Assembly: GCA_026874595.1 (NCBI GenBank)
Contig: CM049306.1
Span: 63,186,019 to 63,250,018 of the forward strand
DNA: 64,000 nucleotides
Reading direction: 5' to 3'
Source of the DNA: Sipunculus nudus
Taxonomy: Eukaryota; Annelida; Sipuncula; Golfingiida; Sipunculidae
Both the position numbers and the translations under genes were made by a program. The notes beneath the pieces are model-generated. The model worked only from the letters and a program-made list of their open reading frames with translations. It was not told the DNA's origin and did no database searches. The number at the start of each line of letters is the position of its first letter. Position 1 is the first letter of the stretch. Positions 22,968 through 35,210 of the stretch are shown here, one piece after another.

Positions 22968-23150
22968 AATATATATTTGAAAAAGATAGAGGTATAGCTA
23001 GTGGGTATAGTAATATGAGCCGCATGGACAATAAATATTACGTCTTGTCTCATCTTATATCTGAATAAACTTAAATATATATCTGAAAAAAAAATAAAGG
23101 TAGCCAGTGTATGGTTATAGAAGTCGCGTGGACAATATTCTATATTTCTG
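22968..23150. repeat. Two diverged tandem units of about 105 bp
   Basis: AAATATATATTTGAAAAAGA with GCCGCATGGACAATA (from about 22968) is echoed by AAATATATATCTGAAAAAAA with GTCGCGTGGACAATA (from about 23073). A 147-codon minus-strand frame spans both units and is probably fortuitous. Confidence 0.6.
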
Positions 23151-23279
23151 ATTAAACTTACACTGTGTAAGGAACACTGGACAGCGGTTTGAAGTGTAGA
23201 TGAAATGCAGGCCATCCAGACGGACCTGTAACTGACCTTCGTGCGTCCGTCTGCTTTGTGAACAATAAAATGTCGTTTC

Positions 23280-23374
23280 ATGATTGGGAGCCTGAGATAT
23301 AGGCGGCCTAAGGTTGCTTTTGACGGCCAGAGTGCCCGGGATGTTGTTTACCACGTGGAGGACCATTCTTACTG
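23280..23374 (+). CDS. Candidate first coding exon, unknown product
   Basis: An ATG at 23280 starts a frame of 31 codons plus two bases, up to a donor CTG|GTGAGC at 23374/23375. If not spliced, TGA follows at 23376. The peptide begins MIGSLRYRRPKVAFDG and continues into DVVYHVEDHSY, with a basic start and an acidic end. Codons are less AT-biased than the surroundings. An internal acceptor-like GACGGCCAG (to 23330) would allow a shorter exon in the same frame. No domain is recognised. Confidence 0.25.
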
Positions 23375-24071
23375 GTGAGCATATGCAGACAGTGATCAGG
23401 TTACACGACTCATTCCTATTTCTTCTGTTTGCTTTTTAATAATCTAAGCGGCTTATCGCAGGGTTTCAGGCGGTCTGCTCGGCACCTGGATGGCCTCAGT
23501 AAAATGATACAGCATGCGGTACAGTGTCGCTGGGTTGACGAGAGAAAAATGGTTAACATGATCCCCTGACTGTACATGGCCGTACCTGTAGATCCCGGTG
23601 GCGTTTGTCCTCAAATCCTTTTCTTCCCTGACGCGTGTGAGTAGCTAGGCGTTTTCTTTTTTTTTTTTTAATGTTTATCCGCCTTTTTTATTTTTTTCAC
23701 AATCCACGTCTCGTTATGGTATTTTATGATATACCGTCTGATATGCATACCGACGTTTATACAAATGAATTTCATCATTGATACTTAAAGTGCTCAGGTC
23801 AAAGGAATGGCCATTTTCTATATATTACTGTATATCTCCGCGTGAAGGCTAGCTCATGACGCGTTCTATATAGAGCCGGGGGTTTGGCCTAATCCAAGCG
23901 GTTAGAATTAATATAAGATTACAGCGACAGCTCACAGTGACTTCCGTTGACGACTGTGAAATCACTCAATATTATTTTTTGTTATCCTTCTACACTCATG
24001 CACAGCATATACATGCACATTAAATGATAAGAAAGAAAAATGGTTAACACGTGATCTTAAACACTTATATG

Positions 24072-25597
24072 TCAGATGGTACAAGGCCGGTGGTACACAA
24101 TGTACTCTCAGGGCGAGGGTGTCAGATTGAACATGGCAGGCCTGCCGGCGATACACAGTGTACACTTAGGGCGAGGGAGTCAGATTGAACAAGGCAGGCC
24201 TGCCGGTGGTACACAGTGTACGCTCAGGGCGAGGGTGTCAGACTGAACAAGGCAGCCTGCCGGTGGTACACAGTGTACGCTCAGGGCGAGGGTGTCAGAC
24301 TGAACAAGGCAGCCTGCCGGTGGTACACAGTGTACGCTCAGGGCGAGGGTGTCAGACTGAACAAGGCAGCCTGCCGGTGGTACACAGTGTACGCTCAGGG
24401 CGAGGGTGTCAGACTGAACAAGGCAGCCTGCCGGTGGTACACAGTGTACGCTCAGGGCGAGGGTGTCAGACTGAACAAGGCAGCCTGCCGGTGGTACACA
24501 GTGTACGCTCAGGGCGAGGGTGTCAGACTGAACAAGGCAGCCTGCCGGTGGTACACAGTGTACGCTCAGGGCGAGGGTGTAAGACTGAACAAGGCAGCCT
24601 GCCGGTGGTACACAGTGTACGCTCAGGGCGAGGGTGTTAGACTGAACAAGGCAGCCTGCCGGTGGTACACAGTGTACGCTCAGGGCGAGGGTGTTAGACT
24701 GAACAAGGCAGCCTGCCGGTGGTACACAGTGTACGCTCAGGGCGAGGGTGTCAGACTGAACAAGGCAGCCTGCCGGTGGTACACAGTGTACGCTCAGGGC
24801 GAGGGTGTCAGACTGAACAAGGCAGCCTGCCGGTGGTACACAGTGTACGCTCAGGGCGAGGGTGTCAGACTGAACAAGGCAGCCTGCCGGTGGTACACAG
24901 TGTACGCTCAGGGCGAGGGTGTCAGACTGAACAAAGCAGCCTGCCGGTGGTACACAGTGTACGCTCAGGGCGAGGGTGTCAGACTGAACAAGGCAGCCTG
25001 CCGGTGGTACACAGTGTACGCTCAGGGCGAGGGTGTTAGACTGAACAAGGCAGCCTGCCGGTGGTACACAGTGTACGCTCAGGGCGAGGGTGTCAGACTG
25101 AACAAGGCAGCCTGCCGGTGGTACACAGTGTACGCTCAGGGCGAGGGTGTCAGACTGAACAAGGCAGCCTGCCGGTGGTACACAGTGTACGCTCAGGGCG
25201 AGGGTGTCAGACTGAACAAGGCAGCCTGCCGGTGGTACACAGTGTACGCTCAGGGCGAAGATGTTAGACTGAACAAGGCAGCCTGCCGGTGGTACACAGT
25301 GTACGCTCAGGGCGAGGGTGTTAGACTGAACAAGGCAGCCTGCCGGTGGTACACAGTGTACGCTCAGGGCGAGGGTGTTAGACTGAACAAGGCAGCCTGC
25401 CGGTGGTACACAGTGTATACGCTCAGGGCGAGGGTGTCAGACTGAACAAGGCAGCCTGCCGGTGGTACACAGTGTACGCTCAGGGCGAGGGTGTTAGACT
25501 GAACAAGGCAGCCTGCCGGTGGTACACAGTGTACACTAAGGGCGAGGGTGTTAGACTGAACAGGGTAGGCCTACCGGTGGTACACAGCGTTACGATC
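24072..25597 (+). repeat. 57-bp minisatellite, about 27 copies
   Basis: The unit contains CAGACTGAACAAGGCAGCCT then GCCGGTGGTACACAGTGTAC and GCTCAGGGCGAGGGTGT, 57 bases in all. Central copies are almost identical; the first three and the last two are diverged and 1-3 bases longer (GGCAGGCCTGCC form). Variants are mainly GTCAGAC, GTTAGAC and GTAAGAC. Because 57 is divisible by three, long open frames exist (409 codons at 24216-25445, and others), but this follows from the period. Each unit has two small palindromes: GTACAC-A-GTGTAC and GGCAG-C-CTGCC. Confidence 0.97.
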
Positions 25598-26134
25598 ATG
25601 TAAATGCTTCTGTTAAAGGGAGAGTCATGTTGGATAACAGTGCCTCGAGATCAACATTGGGATGAGAACCACGTCTCATTGTCTTCGGCCTCTTACATCG
25701 AACTATGTCCATATTATTTTTATCATGTACAAATCTACTTATATTTCAGAGACTTCTGAGATTGTTTAAATATTTATCCCTAAGAATCTGCCATCACCGA
25801 ACACACCGCCTCGCTAGCGTTCTCATAGTCAGAGTGGCTTTATTTATTTGAATTTCTTCGTAAAATCCATTGAGGAAAAGGGTTTACGAAGTATATTTTG
25901 TGTTGTACCTTTATTACAAAAACTGCCAACGGTTCGAATTGCCCTGATTTATGAATGCATTCTCATTGTAATAAATCTCATGTACACCTAGCTTAGAAAT
26001 ACCAGCAGAATGATTTTGTCGCCATAAATAAATAGAAGAAGATGAACTTAAGTGCAGTTGGATAATGTCATATAATATATATAAAAAGAACAGAGAGAAA
26101 TATGTATATAACGATGAAGAAATACAACACTGTG
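25598..26134. other. No recognised features
   Basis: Unique-looking DNA between the 57-bp minisatellite and the next TA tract. No convincing ORF. Confidence 0.5.
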
Positions 26135-26160
26135 AATATATATATATATTTATATATATA

Positions 26161-26214
<54 letters not shown>
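26135..26214. repeat. (TA)n microsatellite with TTTA interruptions
   Basis: About 80 bases of TA, interrupted twice by TTTA in the first half. Frames of TIY-type repeats across it are artefacts. Confidence 0.97.
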
Positions 26215-26215
<1 letters not shown>

Positions 26216-27315
26216 TCATATAATCCTTTAAGATCACTGTATCTAAGGTCTGACATGATATGGACATTTCGCTGCCATCAGACACATGTAATATGTATAT
26301 AATAGGGCAAGAACACACGGGTTATCACCTCTTACACCTCAGAAATAACAGGTCGCCGCTCCTGGAGAAAGTCAGAGGTGTGTAGGCCCAGCATGCTGTA
26401 ACTTCCCAAGAATTAACGGCCTGCGGTCAGCCCGTGTCAGAGAGCTGTACATCCGTCTGACGTTAAACAAAATATCAATGCCAATAACCGGGCCAATTTT
26501 AGACTATACCTATTAACTTCTCTAAAGAAACTTAGGTGTCTCTGAGTTATGTTTTCATATATTCGTCTCATTTTTATACTTTTACAATGTTCTTTTTTAT
26601 ACTTCCTTCTCTTATCATCAGGATTATTTTCATTGCTGTAGTTGTTTGCTGTTAGAAAGATTAACATGGTGTAATGTGCTATTAGGCGTAAATCTTTCGT
26701 AACATCAAAATAATTTAAGAATATCTCAAAACTTACTATTTGTGTTGTCAGCATCTTGTTGTCACATGTGTTTCATGCTTGGGCCACATCAATCATTTTA
26801 CCATTCTCGTTCACGATGTGTTTTACAAGTAAAAGCTTAATGAATCTTCACCTTTCTAAAATGTTATATTGCTTTTTTCGGTTACTTATATCTGGGCCGG
26901 CGCACTTTAAATGCAGATCGTTAAGATGTTAACAAAATAGCTTTTAAATAGCCGGCGAACAATAATACAAGTTTATCATGAATTTAATCATTGGCATTTG
27001 ACAGTATAAAGAAAGCGTATTTGATGAACATAGAGCCCTGGATAACTCAAAGAAATCTATAACATCTCTAAATAAGACCTGAATTGGTAACCCTTTATAT
27101 ATTAAAAAATATATAATTGACTTATTCCGATATGCAATTTTGATTTACCCATGAGTGTGGGAGGTTTGAACAGACTGGAGTTTATACACTACATAATCGG
27201 ACCTGGTTAGAGAATCAGAAACACTGCCCTGTTCCTTCATGAGTTCAGTTTGCAAGACACCTGAGTATGTCTCACGCAAATATCATGAAAAGCCCTCGCA
27301 GGCTGAACTAACCTA
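26215..27315. other. No recognised features
   Basis: AT-rich unique-looking DNA. The 105-codon minus-strand frame (26437-26754) has no family motif and no splice support. Confidence 0.45.
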
Positions 27316-27565
27316 TTTTTTTTTTTTATTAACATCCTCTTGCAGACTGACAGATATCAGAAATGTCATAGTCCAGTTTCTGATAAAGTGACATAGATTT
27401 GTTCAGTAGTGATTGGGCCCTGGGAAGCAGCAGACGTATAAATGGGCTTGAAGCTGAGCGTTCTTCCCGGACGCTAGGATATGGACGTTTACGAACACGT
27501 GATTGACAGTTCCTGATGGCAGGAGGCCAGCTGGTCTGACAAGCCCCTTTCTGGTAACCGCTCAT
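27316..27565 (-). pseudogene. Possible retrocopy or LINE ORF 3' fragment with an A-tail
   Basis: On the minus strand an ATG at 27565 opens a 78-codon frame with balanced codon use. The peptide includes RVRKRPYPSVREERSASS and LLLPRAQSLLNKSM. The TAA stop at 27331-27329 is immediately followed by AATAAA merging into A12 (27327-27316). A coding end directly joined to a polyadenylation signal and an A-tail suggests insertion of a processed RNA, or the 3' end of a non-LTR element. No target duplication was identified, and I do not recognise the protein. Confidence 0.35.
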
Positions 27566-28150
27566 TCCGTAAATTAAAGCGGCTGACCTGTTTCAGCTAT
27601 ATTAGCAAAGTGCTTCAGTGGCCGTGATATAGCGCCTGAGTACGTATTCCTTCTCCGTCAGAAAAAAGGTTGCCTTTTTGCGTGAGTTTCCAAAACGAAA
27701 GAAAATAACCACTGAGTCTGTAAAATACAAGGCTCATTTGATTCATTAAGATATACCGAAACCGTTTTGTAAGATCAACAAGTGTTCCATACACACAATA
27801 ATATCATACCCTCTCACCAGTCTTATCCAGGAACACTTGTCGATAAAATACACATTGTATATTAAAAAGAATGACGGAAATGTTTCTGAAGGCCCCAAAC
27901 AAAAATCAGTAATAAAAACTTAACAAATAGCAGTAGCTGCTTAATAGATGAAAGGGAACAACACAGTCTTACTACAAAGTGCCCCGGGCCAGTATATACA
28001 CACACAATCTGTTTTGCACTTCCCATAATTTACTTGGTCTGACATAATATTCATAATCTGATAAACATGAGCAACGTATTCACGATTTCCAAACTGGTAT
28101 TAAGTTTTCTCTCAACGAACTCGAGCAACAATAACTCTTGAAAAAGACAA

Positions 28151-28558
28151 CTTAGGGGCAGTGTGACTTTCTGTCAGATGGGTTTTTAGGGGCAGCGTGA
28201 CTTGCTGTCAGATGGGTTCTTAGGGGCAGTGTGACTTGCTGTTAGATGGGTTCTTAGGGGCAGTGTGACTTGCTGTCAGATGGGTTCTAAGGGGCAGTGT
28301 GACTTGCTGTCAGATGGGTTCTTAGGGGCAGTGTGACTTGCTGTCAGATGGGTTCTTAGGGGCAGTGTGACTTGCTGTCAGAACGGTTCTTAGGGGCAGT
28401 GTGACTTGCTGTCAGCTGGGTTCTTAGGGGCAGTGTGACTTGCTGTCAGCTGGGTTCTTAGGGCAGTGTTACTTGCTGTCAGATGGGTTCTTAGGGGCAG
28501 TGTAATTGCTGTCAGATGGGTTATTAGGGGTAGTGTGACTTGCTGTCAGATGGGTTCT
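28151..28558 (+). repeat. 34-bp minisatellite, about 12 copies
   Basis: The unit reads GGGTTCTTAGGGGCAGTGTG then ACTTGCTGTCAGAT, with substitutions and one or two base deletions in a few copies. Confidence 0.95.
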
Positions 28559-30023
28559 ACTACAGTTTAAGAACTGACAGTTCTTGTTGGATTATGCGTA
28601 ACGGTCAGACAGGCTGAAGATAATGTTAGCAAGAAAGAAGATAAGCCTTTAAATGGGGGTGTAAAAATATTGTTGATGTCAGGATTTTAACTCTAAGAGA
28701 TGAGAAACATATATTAGCTGGTTATATTTTGTCTATGATGGACTGGCTATTACCATGGGATGATTATTTGCTTGTTACATTTGGTCTATGCTTCTTGTGA
28801 GTTTCTTCTATGTAGAAGAACAAGCGGTAAATAGTAGTAGCATGAAGTAATGTCAGTAATGGGTTCCCTTTGTAAACCTTCATGTACATCTTCTGTCCAA
28901 TCTAGACCAACTCAGTATAGTCTTAATGAAGTACATGACTTAGTGTAGATGTTTGGCTTATCCTTCATCCCTTGGTTTGACAGAGAGTGTTATGTCATAG
29001 TTGGATCGTTAACGTTAACTTTGCATTTATAATCAAAGCGGTATCTGTCTCTGCCTGATGGATGAAGCGACGGAGTCATCAGTCAGGGTATAATTGCCGC
29101 GTATTTTCCTTTGATAGTTCATGAATGTCCTCCTACTCTTCAACAGTGTACAATGAGGTATATTTCCTACATTGGCATTAAGGTCCTTCCCGTCAAAATG
29201 GCACGCACTGATAAATGGAGATAGGATTATATAAACAGGAACAGAAAGTCAGCTCTGATGTTGTCCATCGCCAACAACGTTGGCGTGGGGTAAATAACCC
29301 CAATCCCCCCTGTATTGATGCCCCTGTTCAATAGTTCCCAATTTCTCACAGAAAACATTTTAATTAGCCTGAAAAAGAATATATAATTAATCCTCTGTAG
29401 TTGTATCCGATTCAAACTTTAATCAAAGTTCACTTTCGTGTATGTGGTCCATCACAGATAATCCTTCGCTCCCTACTGTTAGTGTGTGCTTTGTCTTTAA
29501 ATACGGACGATGTATTTACTCTTATAATAAACAATATGTTAATTGGTGGATACTATATTTAGAGGTTATGCTTTGGTTCAATGTACTCGTGGTCCATGTC
29601 TACCGGACGGCAGCGGTCAGCAGCCACGCCCAGCCACAGTCATTTGCTAAATTCAGCCAGTTCTGTTGCTCATGAATTCTTTAGGAGGACACGGGAATTT
29701 CCATTATAATGATACTTACTGACATCATAAAGGATTATAAATCGGTTTGACTGAAGAGACCAAATTCATCTGTCACGCGCCATCGGTCGATCTAGCCCTG
29801 CCATCTGTCTATGGGTTCGCTCCATCAGTTGATTTCTTATTACACAATATGGAAGTAAAATTGAATGACAAATCCGGCTTTCGAAATTTTTAAAGCAAAT
29901 ATATGATTTATAATTGTATGAATAAGATTGATTTATCTACATGACCTCTCGTGATCGGTTGGTCTTTTCACCTATTCTTTGGAGGGCTGGTTTGGGGAAG
30001 GGACAGGTTGGTTTCTTATTCAG
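28559..30023. other. No firm features
   Basis: Mixed DNA with short frames on both strands (29227-29415 minus, 29442-29675 plus) that lack splice or family support. Confidence 0.45.
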
Positions 30024-30133
30024 GGGTAAACCTAACGATCCTAGAACGTGGCGGTGAAGCTTATCACAACAATATGCATGGTTTCCTGGATAAACATTCG
30101 CCCCACTGTGAGCGCAATCAGTCGATTTCTTAA
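30024..30133 (+). CDS. Weak candidate terminal exon, unknown product
   Basis: A good acceptor (GGTTTCTTATTCAG) leads into a frame of about 36 codons ending in TAA. The peptide includes LERGGEAYHNNMHGF. The opposite strand is also open across the same bases, which weakens the call. No domain recognised. Confidence 0.15.
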
Positions 30134-30367
30134 TGCATAACATAAATATTATATAACATATGATTTTTCTTTAAAAAAAATAGAAATATATATGTATATA
30201 ATTGTATTAAATGAGAACCGTTTTCTATTACAAGATCATGTTTGTATATTAAATTGACATATGTCAAATATATGAAAGATTGAAGGGACATAATCAGAAG
30301 CAGTATTGTCTATTCTTTCACTATCAACGAATGTTAATTCAGTGTAAAACCTATCGCAACAGCAATT

Positions 30368-30405
30368 TTATATATATATATATATTATTATTATTATTAT
30401 TATTA
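30368..30405. repeat. (TA)n(ATT)n compound microsatellite
   Basis: About nine TA units followed by about seven ATT units. Confidence 0.95.
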
Positions 30406-30677
30406 AAAGTCAAAGTGTCGTTTCGGTAACGGTGTGTGTCATCTACTGACCGAGTGCTTGAAATTTAAGAGAAATAGCGGCTCCCTACATGAAAAATAGA
30501 AACAGACAATATATACAAAATACATATATACATACATGCATACATACATATAATAATATTATTATTGAATGAGTCGGTCGTGGGTCGAGGTCTATGGTAT
30601 CAGTGTTGGCGAGACAGGCAAACATATGGCATGGAATCAATCAATTACACGAGCTTTCTAGGCTTTCTCTCCGGCAG

Positions 30678-30857
30678 CTGCTCTTCCCAAGAAGTTCTCC
30701 CAGTTTACTTGGAGCCATCCGCTCTTACCAACCTCGATGACTGACCGAGAGGAACAAGGTGACAACGCTTTATTCCAAAGAAGGCAGAGGATAAACTTGG
30801 CAGAAACATTCGCCCAGCGGAAATCAGCAAGTTTGCTATGCTCAAATGTATGGAAAG
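30678..30857 (+). CDS. Candidate internal exon (180 bp, phase 1-1), unknown product
   Basis: A strong acceptor (GGCTTTCTCTCCGGCAG) and a strong donor (GAAAG|GTAAGG) bracket 180 bases with a single open frame; the other two frames hit stops. The exon is symmetric (enters and leaves in phase 1), so it could be skipped without changing frame. The peptide is polar and basic, with MTDREEQGDNALFQRRQR and ETFAQRKSASL. No domain is recognised. Together with 31445-31565 it could be part of one plus-strand gene, but no direct phase match is certain. Confidence 0.35.
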
Positions 30858-31444
30858 GTAAGGCCGGTCGAGCTGTAGTACCGGATATCCGGCTGACAAA
30901 GCGATGTGACTACAGCACATTTGTGTTGGTTGTTCTTCAATGGGAGGTTCACAACATCATTACTGAACGATGGCAATTCGCTGTGACAGGATGAAGGCGA
31001 ACAGGAGGTCCGCCAGAACTCTGTTGGGTAACGATAGAGACCGTTTGACGTAAGTACCAAAGTGAGTTGATTTTATAAATAATCTGGACGCGATTACTGT
31101 GCGGCATGATATCGCAGCTAGTGTTTGTATCTAAGAATAATTTAGTGTTTATTAACACGACTTTAAAAAAGAATTACAGATAAACCTGAAAGTACTTTTC
31201 AACAGACGGCAGAGCTGAACCAGTTGAGGTAGGCGCTGCTAATTTTGCAACGCCCAATGCAGTTGACATGTAATTTATGAGAAACTTACACAGTAAAATT
31301 GTTGTCTACTGAGTTCAAACATAAAAGACAATTTGTTTAAAATAAACATGAATCCCTGTGCAACGCATTATCTGCGGACCAATTCAAAATTATATCTACC
31401 TTTTAAGTATATCTATGTCCTCCAGTTTACTGTTTTGGTCTCAG

Positions 31445-31565
31445 AGAGAACGGCATAGGACTGAAGGCCGGGAAGTGGCGGCATGACACAGGACTATATA
31501 GGTCCATCATGAATGAGAAGGACGAGAGATTATATAACCTCTACACTGTCGTCCCTGTACTTTAA
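31445..31565 (+). CDS. Candidate terminal exon, unknown product
   Basis: The acceptor TTTTGGTCTCAG (alternative AGs two and four bases later) precedes a 39-codon frame ending in TAA at 31563-31565. The peptide starts ENGIGLKAGKWRHDTGLY and ends LYNLYTVVPVL, with good composition for a real protein C-terminus. If the AG at 31445-31446 is used, the phase fits the donor at 30857/30858. A possible 23-base microexon at 31206-31228 (AACAG before, GAG|GTAGGC after) lies between them. No AATAAA is close downstream. Confidence 0.3.
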
Positions 31566-33131
31566 TAATTCTATTCAATTTTTTTAATTTTATTTTTTAC
31601 TCAAGGTTTAAAAAGTTGTACTTTGGTTTGGGTTTTACATACATATACACACAACCCCGTCCTGATATAAAGACTGACCCATACACACATACACAATATT
31701 TATACATATTGAAATGATATTTCATCTAAGAAAATATTATAGTCTAAATTTGCATCCTGACCAAGTTATCAAGCCGTCACGAGTATTGACAAACTGTCAC
31801 CTCCAGATCGGAGTAAGAACAATCGTGACGTATTAAGTGATTATGATAAAAATCCGACTAACCCTCAGTCCTTGGAGGAATTCGTTAAACCCTGTGCTAG
31901 GTTATTCTTTATTTGAGCCCGGTAATTGCTCAGTTTTCTCGCCAGCCTCATTAGATGTGGAGACTGATCGACTAAGCTGTGTCCCGGGCAAACAAACTCA
32001 AGTCGATAGGTACGGCAGCGGAGGTAATCAATCGTGGTTGTATGTGTGTCAGAAATAGACACGGAAGGATCAGTCGCCGCATGCCGCTTTGTCTCAATCA
32101 AATGTAAACATAAGGAAATATGTACCTAAAGTTCTTATTCAAATCTTGAAAACTAATAATCAATAAAAGACACGTCTCTGAATATAGAGACGTTCTTTCA
32201 CTGTACATGGCAGCACTTACTAAACATCAATCTAACAGGATTATTAATTATTTAATCATGTAATCAAGGTATGTCTTCCGGGTTTTGACTTAAGATGTTT
32301 GATTTTTCATTAACCTGTTTTACTATGAACACATCGCGGTGCTGAGGTCCCATCTGGAAGGTGTGCAGTAAATGCCAACAATTCATTGTAAAAGCAATAA
32401 ATGGCCTACAAATGACAAACAGCCATTAACATGAAAGAAAGTCTTTTAAGTAATCGGTAATTTTGACATGTATAAAACTTGCATACAGACAGTATCTTGT
32501 GTACCGGTACGTGGGTCACACGCAGGACATCTCAAAGTACTGCGGTACAGTCTCAAATAGGCACAGCTGTTACTGTCTCATTGAACTCAGAAAAACTCGA
32601 TGTAATGGCAAATAAATTTGACATTTGTCAATATGACCTTATTATTTTGAAATTGATAATAATAATTATTGAGAGGTACAGGTGCGGTCGACGACCTTAA
32701 ATTTGCACTTCGCGTCATTTCTCAAGTACATCTAAACTATCTGGTGGGGAAAAACATGGAACTATATTCAAATATCCATGTACACCTTTATTACATAGTA
32801 CAACATAGGAAACGTTTCATCTGATATATATGAATGAGTCAATATTTTTTTTTTCTTATATTATGTGATTGTAGTAAGTTTTTAATCTGTAAGGCATATA
32901 TTTCGAAGGTATAACTTAATATTTATTTTTACCGCCTCTTGGTGTGCTTTAGTTTTTATATTTTGTCTTTGGATAAACCATTTACAAGTCTAATATACAA
33001 TTGTGTTACATTGTGTCATAATAGGGCTAATTTCAAAATGAGCACATGTGCATTGCGCAATACTTAAATGGAAAGTGCCTGACTACACTGGACATATCTT
33101 GCCTTTTCTTATATATATATATATTTAAGGA
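31566..33131. other. No firm features
   Basis: Unique-looking DNA. Frames at 31837-32058 (plus), 31865-32101 (minus) and 32479-32700 (plus) overlap or lack splice support and were not called. Confidence 0.45.
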
Positions 33132-34758
33132 CCAATTTGTGAACATAAATAACACTCCGTCAATTTGTATTAAGTGTACATAAATAACACAACTTCAGTT
33201 TGTATGAAGTGTACATGAATAACTCTCCGTCAATTTGTATAATGTGTACATAAAAACACAACGGCAATTTGTATGAAGTGTAAATATATAACACTGCGTC
33301 AATTTGTATAAAGTGTAAATAAATAACACAACGTCAGTTTGTATAAAGTGTACATAAATAACCCTCCGTCAATTTGTATAAAGTGTACATAAATAACACT
33401 CCGTCAATTTGTGTAAAGTGTACATAAATAACACAACGTCAATTTGTATAAAGTGTACATAAATAACACAATGTTCATTTGTATAAAATGTACATAAACA
33501 ACAAAGTCAATTTGTATAAATTGTACATAAAAAACACAACGTCAGTTTGTATGAAGTGTACATAATTAACACAACGTTAATTTGAATGAAGTGTAAATAA
33601 AAAACACTCCGTCAGTTTTTATGAAGTATCCATAAATAACACAACGTTAATTTGTATAAAGTGTACATAAATAACACAACGTTAATTTGTATAAAGTGTA
33701 CATAAATAACACTGCGTCAATTTGTAAAAAGTGTAATTAAATAACAGAACATTAATTTGTATAAAGTGTACATGAATAACACTCCGTCAATTTGTATAAA
33801 GTGTACATAAATAACACAACGTCAATTTGTATAAAGTGTACATAAATAACACAATGTTCATTTGTATAAAATGTACATAAACAACAAAGTCAATTTGTAT
33901 AAATTGTACATAAAAAACACAACGTCAGTTTGTATGAAGTGTACATAATTAACACAACGTTAATTTGAATGAAGTGTAAATAAAAAACACTCCGTCAGTT
34001 CTTATGAAGTATCCATAAATTACACAACGTTAATTTGTATAAAGTGTACATAAATAACACTGCGTCAATTTGTATAAAGTGTAATTAAATAACAGAACAT
34101 TAATTTGTATAAAGTGTAATTAAATAACAGAACATTAATTTGTATAAAGTGTACATGAATAACACTCCGTCAATTTAGATAAAGTGTACATAAATAACAC
34201 TCCGTCAATTTGTATAAAGTGTACATAAATAACACAACGTCAGTTTGTATAAAGTGTACATAAATAACACTCCGTCAATTTGTGTAAAGTGTCCATAAAT
34301 AACACAACGTCAATTTGTATAAAGTGTACATACATAACACAATGTTCATTTGTATAAAATGTACATAAACAACAAAGTCAATTTGAATAAATTGTACATA
34401 AAAAACCGACGTCAATTTGTCTGAAGTGTACATAAATAACACAACGTTAATTTGAATGAAGTGTAAATAAAAAACACTCCGTCAGTTCGTATGAAGTATC
34501 CATAAATAACACAACGTCAATTTGTATAAAGTGTACATAAATAACACAACGTTAATTTGTATAAAGTGTACATAAATAACACAACGTTAATTTGTATAAA
34601 GTGTACATAAATAACACAACGTCAATTTGTATAAAGTGTACATCAATAACACATCGTAAATTTGTATAAAGTGTACATAAATAACACAACGTTAATTTGT
34701 ATAAAGTGTACATTAATAACACTCCGTCAATTTGTATAAAGTGAACATAAATAACCCT
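33132..34758. repeat. 35-bp satellite, about 46 monomers, with higher-order copies
   Basis: The monomer is close to ACATAAATAACACAACGTCA followed by ATTTGTATAAAGTGT. Monomer variants recur in the same order. A block containing ATGTTCATTTG, then ACAACAAAGTCAATTTG, then a TATCCATAAAT unit appears at about 33471, 33854 and 34342. The offsets of 383 and 488 are near 11 and 14 monomers. This shows past duplication of multi-monomer blocks. Confidence 0.96.
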
Positions 34759-35072
34759 CCGAGAACACACACCTCTGCAAATAAACCGGACCACCATGGA
34801 ATGATGTTAGGATCCTGTACAAACTTTGGTGTGTGGTCCGTTAACCGAGGAATTATATTGTTAAAGGGTATTACTCTCACTCTTCGCTATAGAGCACATT
34901 AAAACTGTGGTGGTATATGATAAATGGAGAGAAATCATTCTGTAGCATGGTCACGGTTATTTGTATTTTTAAGAATAAGTTTTACCAAATGTTTTATCAA
35001 TCCTATCGAATTTTTCAGGCCATGGGTGAAAATATATATAAAAAGGTGCCATAATCAGATGAATTCACACTG

Positions 35073-35075
<3 letters not shown>

Positions 35076-35141
<66 letters not shown>
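35076..35141. repeat. (TA)n microsatellite
   Basis: About 66 bases of pure TA. Confidence 0.97.
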
Positions 35142-35142
<1 letters not shown>

Positions 35143-35210
35143 CACCATTTAACAGCAGCTGATTTATCTTTCACGGATGTATTTACTAAAATGAAATTAA
35201 ATTATAAAAA

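Noticed and set aside
22838-23281. 147-codon minus-strand frame
   Set aside because: It crosses a two-unit tandem repeat and ends in the MITE terminus. The composition is background-like and no motif is recognised.
24216-25445. 409-codon open frame of 19-residue repeats
   Set aside because: The repeat period is 57 bases, so open frames follow automatically once one unit lacks a stop. At least two frames are open. No signal, start context or flanking exon supports a protein.
26102-26318. Frames of alternating Tyr-Ile on both strands (also at 17919-18192, 48618-48836, 54547-54822 and 59458-59756)
   Set aside because: Products of (TA)n microsatellites.
28151-28558. CRISPR-like array (34-bp repeats)
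   Set aside because: The units are directly adjacent without unique spacers, and the context is eukaryotic. It is a minisatellite. The same applies to the 32-, 35- and 45-bp arrays.
31837-32101. Overlapping plus and minus frames of 73-78 codons
   Set aside because: The same bases are open on both strands, so neither is supported. No splice context.
34552-34797. 81-codon minus-strand frame with VHFIQID repeats
   Set aside because: It lies within the 35-bp satellite.
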